DNA of 11,041 nucleotides from Oehlia diaphana (taxonomy: Eukaryota; Glomeromycota; Glomeromycetes; Glomerales; Glomeraceae): assembly GCA_003833135.1 (NCBI GenBank), contig QZLH01000421.1:2201-13241 (forward strand), in the 5' to 3' direction. Under the pieces are notes generated by a model. The model made no database searches. It was not told the DNA's origin and saw nothing but the letters and a program-made list of their open reading frames with translations. Of this stretch, positions 1 to 9,515 are shown in pieces; the first letter of the stretch is position 1; every line of letters starts with the position of its first letter. The position numbers and the translations under genes were made by a program.

Positions 1-1476
1 TTTATTAAACTAATTTTATACTAATTGTCTTCTATTTTTTGATATTTATTTTAATAGTTTTATTCAATTAAAACCTTAAATAACGAATAATTATCATTAA
101 ACAAGGCAACAATTATTCAAGATCTCTTGTGAAAATAATTTTTTGGTAAAAAATGTAACTTTAAAAATTTATTTATATCGGGTTTTATGCAATTTACATG
201 TTTGTTAATATCTCAGCATCCATGTGTGCTAATCAAACAATTTTATATTCATTCAAAAGGTGGATACGTACTCTATCTTAGTAATTAAAGATCATTCAGA
301 TTGAATCACTAGATGTGAAGATATTGACAATCAAAGTTAAAAATTAAAAATAATTATACAGAGCGCATTTACTTAACAACCAGTAATTCAATTCATGCGA
401 TTTTAGATTCATTAGATAGGCCTTTATTTCCTCTTTCAAATGAATATAAATTTATCTGTCTAGCATACATGTACATGAAGTTATTTAAAATTTTATCACA
501 TTAATTTTATTCTGATTTTTTAAATTTTTTTTATTGATGTTATATTAAAAGAAATAAAAAATCATATGACGATCAATTTTATTCATATCAGCTGATATTG
601 ATCTATTATTTTTGTGCACCTGGTAATTTGTACTTACACGATAAAGTTGGTTTTTTTGATGAAAAAGCTAAATTCCAGAAATTGGCGCATATGGTTAATG
701 TTATTCTATTATTTTATCAGTTTAGATTTTTTTTATGTTGTTTAGTTTATGAATTATAAAAGTTTAAAGTTACATAATATTAGAGTTCTGCATATGTGAT
801 TCAAAATAACTTGTATAGACTTGTATAATATAAATAATACAATTAAAAGTATTGTAAAAATAAAGGTGTGGTATACCTTACTATATAAATAGTACTTTAA
901 AATTGACTCAGAATTCAACTCAACTTGACTCATGAGGAACACTAAATGTGGTTTATAGGTGACAGCCACCATAATAAATTATGAGATATTTGCAAAAATT
1001 TGAATTTTTAAGTTTTATTTAATACCCAGAAGTATATGATCAAACATCCAATTTTTGTAACATACTATAGCCCACAATATATGGTATATTATATATGTTT
1101 TTTAACTAATCAGAATTTAACTATATAAAAATAATAAAAAGTTGAATTATCAAAACTGCATAAATAATATATTTTTCTTAATACTATTGAAAAAATAATT
1201 TTTGGGCTAATATAAAATTTAATATTTCAGTAGTGAAAGATATTACATATAGTTAAAGTGAAAAATTGATTGCAAGATTAAATTAAGACTTCAGAAAATT
1301 ATTATATAAGTGAAATTTTAAATACAGTATTTTTTATTAATAGTTTTAAACAAAAATTTTTATTATAATTAATAAGTATTATTAATATCTAATCTTAAAA
1401 ATTATATAAAAATAAACAAACCAATCTTCTAATCTAATTAAATCTTTATAATCAAATTAAAAATCTAATATATATT
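1..1476. other. A+T-rich intergenic DNA, no gene found
   Basis: No open frame here reads like a conserved protein on either strand, and I found no exon chain with splice sites. Frames that stay open for about 70 codons (for example minus strand 972-754) are hydrophobic strings rich in I, L, F and Y, as expected from random A+T-rich DNA. The only local structure I could pick out is a 14-bp perfect palindrome, ATATCAGCTGATAT, at 585-598, lying between short GATCAAT/ATTGATC arms. I see no tRNA or rRNA. Confidence 0.6.
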
Positions 1477-1555
1477 AGTTATTTGATAGGAGGTTAGAAT
1501 ATCACCAAACTGCGAAGCAGTCTGAATGATATTTTAACACCTCTATCAAATAACT
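1477..1555. repeat. 79-nt near-perfect hairpin with GCGAAGC tip
   Basis: The left arm (1477-1513) and right arm (1517-1555) are inverted copies that differ by a few substitutions and small indels. Both outer ends carry the same 13 bases, AGTTATTTGATAG, when the right arm is read in reverse complement. The arms meet at CTGC-GAA-GCAG, so the tip is GCGAAGC, a heptamer known to form an unusually stable DNA mini-hairpin. On the opposite strand the tip reads GCTTCGC. It lies alone in A+T-rich DNA, about 700 bp downstream of the end of the CMP-kinase gene. It could be a small fold-back transposon (MITE), or a transcribed hairpin that feeds a small-RNA pathway. No target-site duplication is evident, so the mobile-element reading is tentative. 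Confidence 0.8.
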
Positions 1556-2256
1556 GTGTTATTCTGCAGCCGCCAATGATTATCTTATAAATACAATAAA
1601 TTATTGATTAAACAACATCAAAAATATCAATAATAATTATGTGATGATAGTTTATTTATAGTATAATAAAAAAATATCAGCATAATAAAAAAGCATGATC
1701 CTATTTGGCTGTGAAATAACTAATTATATTAAAAAAAAAGTAATAACACATATAATATAATTTATAAAATATATTTATTAATTACTAAAAAAATTATTTT
1801 ATTAAATACAATTCAATAATATAATATACAAGTAGATTAGAATTATAAGAAATAATAAATATAAAGAATGATAAGAAAAAAAATGAAAAAAATGAAAAAA
1901 ATGAAGAATTTAAAGAAAGAAAATAAAAAATATATATATTTGGAAAATTTAAGAAATAAAAACCCGTGTAAAATATTATTTTAGTTTCTTGGAAAAAAAA
2001 GAGAATAACATATATCTGAACCTTATTTTTAAGAAGATATTGATTTTACAATAATATGTTTTATTTGAAGCATATGAAAATTGTTAAATTTTCATAATAT
2101 ACATCAAAATGATGGCTTTTTGATAAATTTGCTTGTTTTGATATATTATTATACTATCTAAATTATATTAGTTATAAAGTTCACCAATATAAAAGATAAT
2201 AATTTTACCAATAAAAAGATAATAGTTACATTTGTTTTACATTTTCCCCTGTTCAT
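1556..2256. other. A+T-rich intergenic DNA with A-rich minisatellite; 3' flank of CMP kinase
   Basis: No gene is recognisable. A 9-bp unit, TGAAAAAAA, repeats with period 9 around 1875-1905 inside a purine-rich stretch of roughly 1840-1960. A 38-codon lysine-rich frame starting at 1868 is simply that repeat read in frame, not a credible protein. The right part holds the 3' flank of the minus-strand kinase gene. The first AATAAA-type signal I find for that strand is at 2065-2060, about 190 bp after the stop codon. Confidence 0.5.
1875..1905. repeat. 9-bp A-rich tandem repeat (TGAAAAAAA)
   Basis: Thymines at 1884, 1893 and 1902 are each followed by GAAA-type runs, giving about three copies of a 9-bp unit with one longer A-run at the left. 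The surrounding ~100 bp has a strong purine bias on the plus strand. Confidence 0.6.
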
Positions 2257-3424
2257 TTATAAATCAAAATTCTTTTCTTTAGCTCTTTTTAAAACTAACT
2301 CAATAATTTTATCAGCTTGTTCCATGACGCTCATATCACTAGTATCCAATAAAACAGCATCATCAGCTTTTTTCAAAGGAGATATTTTTCTTTCATAATC
2401 ACTTTTATCTCTTTTCTCTAAATCTTCTAATACTTTATTAAAATCTATTAAAGGTTTTTTTGTAGTAGATTGTTGCTGTTGAAGCTCCTTATACCGTCGA
2501 ATTGCACGAACTCTTGCTGAAGCTGTCACAAATATTTTTAAATCAGCATTTGGAAGTACTACTGTACCAACGTCTCTACCATCCATTACAATTCCCTTCG
2601 GTGACTTCCTTAACGTGTCCAATTTAAATGAAGAATTTTCACCTTCATAATCATATATACCATTAGCAAGGGCACGTTGCTTTTCTACTAACACTTGTCT
2701 AACATCTGGATTTGATGCTATACCAGATATATTTTTTGTTATTTCCTGTGATCTGATTTCATGTGTTACATCTTCTCCATTTAGATATACTAGTGTTTGT
2801 GGTAATGATGGTTTAGAAGAGGAAGTGTGGGATATTGGAGGCGGATTAAATATTGTATGAAGAAAGATATGAGATGTTGCAGCTAAATACGTTATTTTTG
2901 AAGCATCATCTAGTGAAAGTGGGGATAAGTTTTGGCGAAGTGCCGCTAACGTTACCTGGGTATTAATAAATTAATTTAATTAAGAAATGATACTGCTTAA
3001 AGTTGATGGATTACAATTAGACAATTACCACCCGATACATGGCTCCTGTTATATATTTCATTTGAATTCGAATTCTCAATTATTAAAATAAAAAACTGAC
3101 CAATCATTTAATGATTTAATAATTTATAAATTGCTACAAATTATTACCTGAATCGATATATTCAAATTTTAACCGTTGAGCGGCAATTCTAGCAGTAGAG
3201 CCTGATAAAATTTTTTTTTTTGTTAAAAAATAACTTATTAGAAGAAATCATTTAAACTATATATAGTTTAAAAAATAATAACTTTTCCCCGAAGCAGCAG
3301 GGCCATCAATTGCAAGTTGAAATAAATTTTTACTAGAAATTTTGTTAAATTTTATAGTATTTTTACATTGTTTAGCTAAATTACTGACAATAAACCTAAG
3401 ACGAACTGAACTAATAAATATCAT
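2257..3424 (-). CDS. cmk: Bacterial-type (d)CMP kinase, probably mitochondrial, four exons
   Basis: Exons on the minus strand are 3424-3283, 3201-3148, 3045-3029 and 2955-2257. Together they give 912 nt, a 303-aa protein, with the frame kept at all three GT-AG introns (81, 102 and 73 nt). The product should phosphorylate CMP/dCMP with ATP in pyrimidine nucleotide metabolism. Visible motifs are: a P-loop GPAASGKSST at 41-50; the CMP-site stretch IDSGAMYR around 63-70; YLNGEDVTHEIRSQEI at 128-143; the family signature DGRDVGT at 196-202; a lid/arginine segment with RAIRRY at 221-226; and EKRDKSDYERKISPLKKADD with LLDTS at 251-277. Bacterial Cmk proteins are usually about 220-230 aa. The extra length is an N-terminal ~36 residues with no D or E and many K/R, plus a short insert at about 174-191. 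The extension resembles a mitochondrial presequence (inference). The start ATG has G at -3. Eukaryotes normally use the distinct UMP/CMP kinase family, so this gene is noteworthy. Confidence 0.94.
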
Positions 3425-3549
3425 ACCGAAAGGTTAAACTGGTTAAAAGTAATTTTTGATATTTATATAATTTCTTGATAATCTCGATAATCTAAAAATT
3501 CAACAACCAATAAAAGGTAATTAGGAAATTTGATCTTTCACGGGAAGAA
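3425..3549. promoter_or_regulatory. Divergent intergenic region, candidate bidirectional promoter
   Basis: Only 125 bp separate the start codons of the CMP-kinase gene (leftward) and KRR1 (rightward), so both promoters and both 5' untranslated regions must fit here or overlap the genes. A CCAAT box lies at 3507-3511, about 39 bp before the KRR1 ATG and about 80 bp from the kinase ATG. A tandem GGTTAAA motif occurs at about 3432-3447. The rest is A+T-rich. No transcription start can be assigned from sequence alone. Confidence 0.55.
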
Positions 3550-5070
<1,521 letters not shown>

Positions 5071-5315
5071 TCACATTATAGATGAAATTCGACTTGCTCT
5101 TTTCAAGCTCTTTTGCTACAAAGAAAAAAAAATTTAGACAATATACTAAATAAATTTGTAATGAATTGACAATTACAAAATTCTTGAGCAACTTTTAAGT
5201 TTATTATAAAATAATTTCTTTACAAATCTATAATTGCCGATTATACATTAAAATATTCTTATTTGATATTTCAAAGCACACATTATACAATAAAAAAAAT
5301 CAAAGATAACATCCT
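5071..5315. terminator. Convergent 3' intergenic region with poly(A) signals on both strands
   Basis: KRR1 ends at 5070 and the opposing UBC gene ends at 5316, leaving 245 bp. AATAAA at 5149-5154 can serve KRR1. TTTATT at 5200-5205 is AATAAA on the minus strand, about 110 bp past the UBC stop. If both are used, the two 3' untranslated regions need not overlap. If the AATAAA at about 5289-5294 is used instead by KRR1, the transcripts would be antisense over about 90 bp. Confidence 0.45.
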
Positions 5316-6469
5316 TTAGCGTTTGAACAAAGTATCCCATTGAGGCGGAATTCCCCATCCATGTTGATTTGCGACTCTAATATAAGCATTCATTGCCTCA
5401 ATTGCGGTATATTCATTCTTCCAATTACGGTCAAGTCTTGCAGGAGGGTTTAAAGTACTTAACGCTAGCTTGACCTGTATTAAAACTGCTTCCATCGTAT
5501 ATTGTGAAGACCATCCTTGATCATGAGAATTGCCCAAAGTCAACAAATCCATACAAATTGATCCTCCAGCTGTAACCTGATTTACAAATATATATATATA
5601 TATTAAAATATTACAAAATAATTAAATAATTAAATCTATCAATTTCACTTACGTGACCACCGCCACCATTCATAAATCTGAGAAGTCTTGGACGAATTAC
5701 GCGAATGTATCTGAAGAATAAAGATTTGAAATTATAAAGATGACCTAAAAAAGTATATTCTTCTATATAAATAAAACTCACGGGGGTAAGTTAGGATAAT
5801 CAGGTGCAAAGCGAATTTCCAAATCAATGCTTTTAACTTTATGCCTTGCCATATCTTGAGCCAAAGGAATATTTGGGTCAAAGTCTGTGAGTTGCACAAC
5901 CTATGTAAAATCCATGGATTAGCTTATAATTGACTATCGTATAATTTGAATCGACAAAAGTTAAACTTAAGGATACAAACCCATTGGTAAACAGAGCGCA
6001 ACTTGTCAAGTTTCACAAAAAATCCCAAATCATTAGATGGCGTGTCTTGTTTATGCACAATTATTTTCAATTCCTTATAAATACGTTGAGTAGCTGTTTT
6101 GGTTGATGTTGCTAAGGAAGAGTAGGCGGAATGGAACCGAGGAGTTTTACTTAAATATGTATAAAACAGAACTTTGGAATTTAGACATACTTGGCAAAGG
6201 CAATAATGTAGGATCAAATCCATCTAAAGGAATAATGAATGATTTAGTTTACATATTAAGAAACATACAAAACGGCTTTTGTTAAATATACCTTCTTCGC
6301 ATTCTTCAGTCATTTCAGTCTTCGAAGTTACTTTCTGTATATTTGAATGGGGGTAACCATCATCACATTCTTCAGTTTTCGCGCTCCTTCTATGTAACTT
6401 TGAATGGGAGCCAACCACTGAAGTCATCATATGTGACATAACGTTTTGTATTTTTGATTTTGTTGACAT
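5316..6469 (-). CDS. UBE2Q-like ubiquitin-conjugating (UBC-fold) protein, six exons
   Basis: Exons on the minus strand are 6469-6292, 6223-6191, 6111-5981, 5900-5782, 5710-5653 and 5576-5316. They total 780 nt, a 259-aa protein, with five GT-AG introns of 68, 79, 80, 71 and 76 nt. Residues 1-60 are polar and probably disordered. A short conserved-looking piece, DGFDPTLLPLP (60-70), comes from a 33-nt exon, then the UBC fold runs from about residue 75 to the end. Motifs are VYQWVVQLTDFDP across the exon 3/4 join, LEIRFAPDYPNLPPYIRVIRPR, GGGGHVTAGGSICMDLLT with the likely catalytic cysteine at residue 181, GWSSQYTMEAVLIQVKLAL, and a C-terminal YIRVANQHGWG. The UBE2Q class lacks the usual HPN motif of E2 enzymes and has this GGG...GGxxC active site, matching what is seen. 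In many fungi I recall this domain at the end of larger PARP-like proteins; here it stands alone. The start ATG has G at -3, and the frame upstream closes with a stop without another ATG. Confidence 0.93.
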
Positions 6470-6658
6470 ATCTATTTTAAATACAATTACATTTAATGGC
6501 TTGCTTATTGCATTTCAAATTGCGTTGTTGCTACACAAGAATGCTCTAATTCTTCATATTAGTAACTATAAATACAAAAAAAAACACGCACAAAATCTTC
6601 AAGAACTCGAAACGCGCTCTCAAACCAACAATTCTGCTCGTTTTTAAACTTTGTTCTT

Positions 6659-6670
6659 GAGAGAGAGAGA
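6659..6670. repeat. (GA)6 microsatellite
   Basis: Six uninterrupted GA units lie about 190 bp upstream of the UBC start codon. GA/CT tracts near transcription starts can be nucleosome-depleted, but the position alone does not show a role. Confidence 0.7.
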
Positions 6671-6684
6671 AGTAACAAAGGTGT

Positions 6685-6819
6685 ATGGCTTATATGACTT
6701 ACTTTCAAAGGTTAGACTTAACTTATGGAGAAGTTTTTCCGGCGGTTCTTCTGCGGCTCTCTGAATATTATTTATCGAGTCTAAGGAGGTTAAATTTGAT
6801 GATTGATTTTTCTAAATGA
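6685..6819 (+). other. Short 44-codon open frame, doubtful gene
   Basis: An ATG at 6685 opens 44 codons that end at TGA 6817-6819, beginning MAYMTYFQRLDL and containing VFPAVLLRLSEYYLSSLRRL. It lies in the least A+T-rich part of the flank and uses GCG, CGG, CTG and CCG codons that are rare elsewhere in the window. I recognise no family. It runs opposite to the UBC gene, so it could be a divergent small ORF, part of an untranslated leader, or chance. Confidence 0.15.
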
Positions 6820-6960
6820 AAACCTTTTATACAGTATAATAAGGACTGCCCCATTATATTTATTGGTTGATTTCAGCCGTGGCGCAGAATATTCATTCCC
6901 GAGTATTAAGGATCCATTCAGATTCAGATAATGATATAATGCACAAAAAAAATATCCAAC

Positions 6961-7600
6961 AAGGCTGAATTTATTTAATTTTTAAGAAATTATTATCATT
7001 ATTAGAGAGATTCATATTGCAATCAATAATTTTTATAATGGTAATTGATATGGATTGATTAATAAGTAACAATTTAAAATAGGTTGCAAATTTTGGAATA
7101 AATCGTATCTTAAACTAACAATACTATGGTGTTCTATATTATTATTATGTTATTTGGAATAGTAAAATTATAATTTATTATAATAGAAATTTTTTTTTCT
7201 AAAAAAAAAATTAAAATTATTTTAAATTATATATATCTGCTTTAAATTATTTTTTTTGTTGCAATAATAAAAGTAATTTAATACATCTAATTTTAACATT
7301 TGCTTTTAAAAGTATAATTTGATTAGGATCTAGACATTTAATATATAAAAACTCAAAAAATTATTTTTGCAAATTTTTTAATATAAATTTTTTTTTAAAT
7401 TGTAAAGCTTAATAAGAGCTATAAAATAAAAAAAAGTTTATTAAATTGAACTATTGGATGCTAACACTTTCATGCTTTTATACTATTTTTATTAAATTAA
7501 CCTCAATTCCATAATTAGTCTATAATTTGACATTATTTAACCAGTACAAGCATTAATAAGTTTAAATCCATGTATAATTTTATTTATTGTATACAATCTG
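6961..7600. other. A+T-rich intergenic DNA, nothing recognised
   Basis: There are long A and T runs with interrupted TTTAAATT-type words, and no frame with recognisable protein sequence, no clear splice-site chain and no RNA gene. It separates the UBC promoter region from the repeat-rich block to the right. Confidence 0.5.
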
Positions 7601-7899
7601 CTATTCAAAATCTACCTGATTTAGAAATTCTTTTAAAGAAATTGAAATAATTAATTCTAATTCTTTTCTTTCTTCTTTATCAGAAGATTTATCATTATTA
7701 TTAATATTATAATTTGATGAATACTTTACAGCTTTAATTCTTCTTTTTCCTCTTTTAACTAAAGATAATTTTACACTATACAGTTTGTTTCAGTACCTTT
7801 TAGTTAAAAAGAATTCTAAAATCCAAAAGTAATTATTAGAAATTGATTAACTTCTTCTTGATATCTTCTAGATGTTCTAAAATCTGCTGGCTTATTATC
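7601..7899 (-). pseudogene. Decayed coding remnant, family not recognised
   Basis: On the minus strand from about 7899, a frame reads DNKPADFRTSRRYQEEVNQF and soon meets a stop. About 40 codons downstream another open stretch contains LVKRGKRRIKAVKYSSNY, an asparagine run, then SSDKEERKELELIISISLKE, and ends at TAG 7603-7601. The charged, varied composition looks like once-coding DNA rather than random A+T sequence, but no single frame joins the parts. A second frame at 7905-7840 is also open and lysine-rich, so the true frame is uncertain. No start codon or convincing intron joins the pieces. It abuts the inverted-repeat element at 7920-8056, so it may belong to a disrupted mobile element or gene. 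Confidence 0.25.
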
Positions 7900-7919
7900 A
7901 TTATAATATAATAGATAAA

Positions 7920-8056
7920 GTATTGCTAAATATTACTACTGGTATTGTCATCTTACCAGAATTATAGAGCAGAATTAGAATAACATGAAATTCTGCTTGT
8001 TAATATTTGCTAATACTAGTGTAGTGAGAATCACCAGTGGTGAAATTTAGCAATAC
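7920..8056. mobile_element. 137-bp MITE-like element with 24-bp terminal inverted repeats
   Basis: The left end (7920-7943) begins GTATTGCTAAAT and, read against the reverse complement of 8033-8056, matches at 21 of 24 positions. All of the first 12 match, as do the inner six, ACTGGT. Inside, AGCAGAATT and AATTCTGCT form a further 9-bp perfect stem (about 7969-7995). There is no coding capacity. Size and architecture fit a non-autonomous DNA transposon. I see no clear target-site duplication: the flanks read GATAAA on the left and CCTAAT on the right. The superfamily therefore cannot be named. Confidence 0.6.
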
Positions 8057-8440
8057 CCTAATAAATAATTGCATTCAGTCAATTCAACTTTATTGTAAAT
8101 ACTTTAGTTTTTATATTTAATCTGTCAATTTGTAGTCAATTTTTTTTTAAAATATATCTATCATTAATTAATTTATTCATAATTAATTCTTTAAAATATA
8201 TCAATTAGTTGATTTATAAGAGAATTTAATTAATAATGATTAGTTAATAAAAATAAAATTATGAAAATTAATACAATTTATTTTAAATATAATATCAATA
8301 ATATATTATTATTTAATTAATTAAACTGTAAATTTAAACTTTATTTAAATATATTAATAATTAGTTAGTTTAATTATAAATATCAATAGTTTATAAAAAT
8401 TTATTTTAAATTATTAAATATTATATATATATTAATTAAT
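8057..8440. other. A+T-rich intergenic DNA, nothing recognised
   Basis: Mostly TTAATTAAT-type low-complexity sequence with stop codons in every frame. No gene, RNA or clear repeat boundary was found. Confidence 0.5.
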
Positions 8441-8443
8441 TTT

Positions 8444-8481
8444 AGATCAGTTTTAAATTTAAATAAAATTTAATCTGATCT
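8444..8481. repeat. Imperfect inverted repeat with AGATCAG/CTGATCT ends
   Basis: The left arm 8444-8460 and right arm 8465-8481 share a perfect outer 7-bp pair, AGATCAG/CTGATCT, followed by A/T-rich partly matching bases. It is followed at once by further TGATCT repeats. It is the first of several GATCAG-based palindromes up to about 9617. Confidence 0.5.
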
Positions 8482-8497
8482 GATCTGTTAAGAGTAC

Positions 8498-9056
8498 TAT
8501 TTATAATAAAGGTTAAATTAGCCTAAATATTAAATTTATTATAATACGAACTAACTGTATTAATATTAATAATTTTAAATATCTTATTATTATTTATTTT
8601 TATACTGCAAAAAACTATAACATTTATATTAATAGCACCTATCTGATCCTGGTTGATCTTAAATTTTATGTATATAATCAAAGTTTATCAAAATCTACAT
8701 ATTATTCTAAATATTTCATTTTTTATCAAAAAAGTAGATATTGTTACAACTAAATAAAACTTCATATAGGTTGGTCAGATCAGATTATCCAGTTAACCTG
8801 ATCTAATATTATTTCTCAAATCAGGTTAAATTAAATTATATAAGAATCCTGCTTATTTATAAGATAGGTTATTCTAGTTCTAAGATAAAAATTATATATA
8901 AAATTCTTTGCAGATTCTATTATAAAAAAAAATTTTATATTATATTGTTATAATTTTTTTTTTTTTAGCTAATTAATTAATAGAATTTAAAAAAAAAGAT
9001 AAAGTAAAAATCATTAGTAAAGAGCCAATTTTCTATAGTGACCTTTATTATAAATA
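8498..9056. repeat. 16-bp perfect inverted repeat pair 544 bp apart
   Basis: TATTTATAATAAAGGT at 8498-8513 recurs as its exact reverse complement at 9041-9056. The flanks are only weakly similar. A 16-bp perfect inverted pair is longer than expected by chance in a few kilobases of this composition, so it may mark the ends of a decayed element. The interval has no coding capacity. Confidence 0.45.
8793..8829. repeat. Hairpin TTAACCTGAT / ATCAGGTTAA
   Basis: A perfect 10-bp stem (8793-8802 with 8820-8829) encloses a 17-nt A+T-rich loop. It sits just after a GGTCAGATCAGATT stretch at 8772-8785 and belongs to the same GATCAG/CTGAT motif cluster. Confidence 0.6.
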
Positions 9057-9217
9057 AGCAGAGTTTTGTTATATATTTTAATCTAACATGATTTGTTTAA
9101 CCTAAAAGTATTAACCATTTTAAATAATGGTAACATAAAAGTTTTTATTAATAAAAAATATTTGATTAATTTAATAAAAAAATGGTATACAATATTTTCT
9201 TTAAGTAATATTAATAT

Positions 9218-9316
9218 AATAAAATATTTTGTAATATTTTTCAATTGATTTAACAAAAAATATTGAAAAAGTTTTTTTGATTTATATAATACAATAAAAT
9301 ATTTTGTAATATTTTT
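9218..9316. repeat. 75-bp diverged tandem repeat
   Basis: A 24-bp block starting AATAAAATATTTTGTAATAT occurs at 9218-9241 and again, identical, at 9293-9316, exactly 75 bp apart. A weaker third copy seems present upstream from about 9145. Because 75 is a multiple of three, the minus strand shows a false open frame with a 25-residue repeat (NITKYFI); it should not be read as a protein. Confidence 0.6.
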
Positions 9317-9515
9317 TATTAAATTAGTAAAAAACATTTGAAATATTTTATTGACTGTACTAACTGATATTCAATATCACAATTATATAATTATAGGATT
9401 TTTTATTAGCTAGTTTTTTGATTAATAAAAATATTACATCATAATGCATTACATAATTTATAAAAAAATTTTATGATATTATAACCAATAGCTGATAAGT
9501 TATAATTAAAGTTTT

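Larger units (their letters stand above)
6470..6960. promoter_or_regulatory. 5' flank of the UBC gene, less A+T-rich
   Basis: This stretch is visibly richer in G and C than the DNA to its right, and it must contain the promoter and leader of the minus-strand UBC gene. It holds a (GA)6 run at 6659-6670 and a CCAAT box in minus orientation (ATTGG at 6862-6866). No other gene is certain; a 44-codon plus-strand frame is listed separately. A 5' untranslated exon for the UBC gene could also lie here. Confidence 0.4.

Noticed and set aside
585..598. 14-bp perfect palindrome ATATCAGCTGATAT as an operator
   Set aside because: Short palindromes of this kind are not rare, and there is no gene nearby that it could control.
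754..972. 72-codon minus-strand frame resembling a membrane peptide
   Set aside because: I/L/F/Y-rich strings are expected by chance in such A+T-rich DNA, and nothing else supports a gene.
1868..1984. 38-codon lysine-rich frame starting MIRKKMKK
   Set aside because: It is the 9-bp A-rich minisatellite read in frame, with no recognisable protein features after it.
2257..2694. 145-codon frame as the complete CMP kinase
   Set aside because: It starts at a GTG inside the conserved core and lacks the P-loop and CMP-binding motifs, which lie on upstream exons in frame.
5924..6223. 99-codon minus-strand frame as a separate gene or as the real start of the UBC gene
   Set aside because: Its 3' end reads into intron sequence after 5981, and its 5' part differs from the spliced model. 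Canonical GT-AG introns of 79 and 80 nt give a longer, family-like protein joined to the upstream exon at 6469-6292.
6878..6950. Possible tRNA-like start (CCGTGGCGCAG)
   Set aside because: No acceptor stem, anticodon loop or T-loop sequence can be matched downstream.
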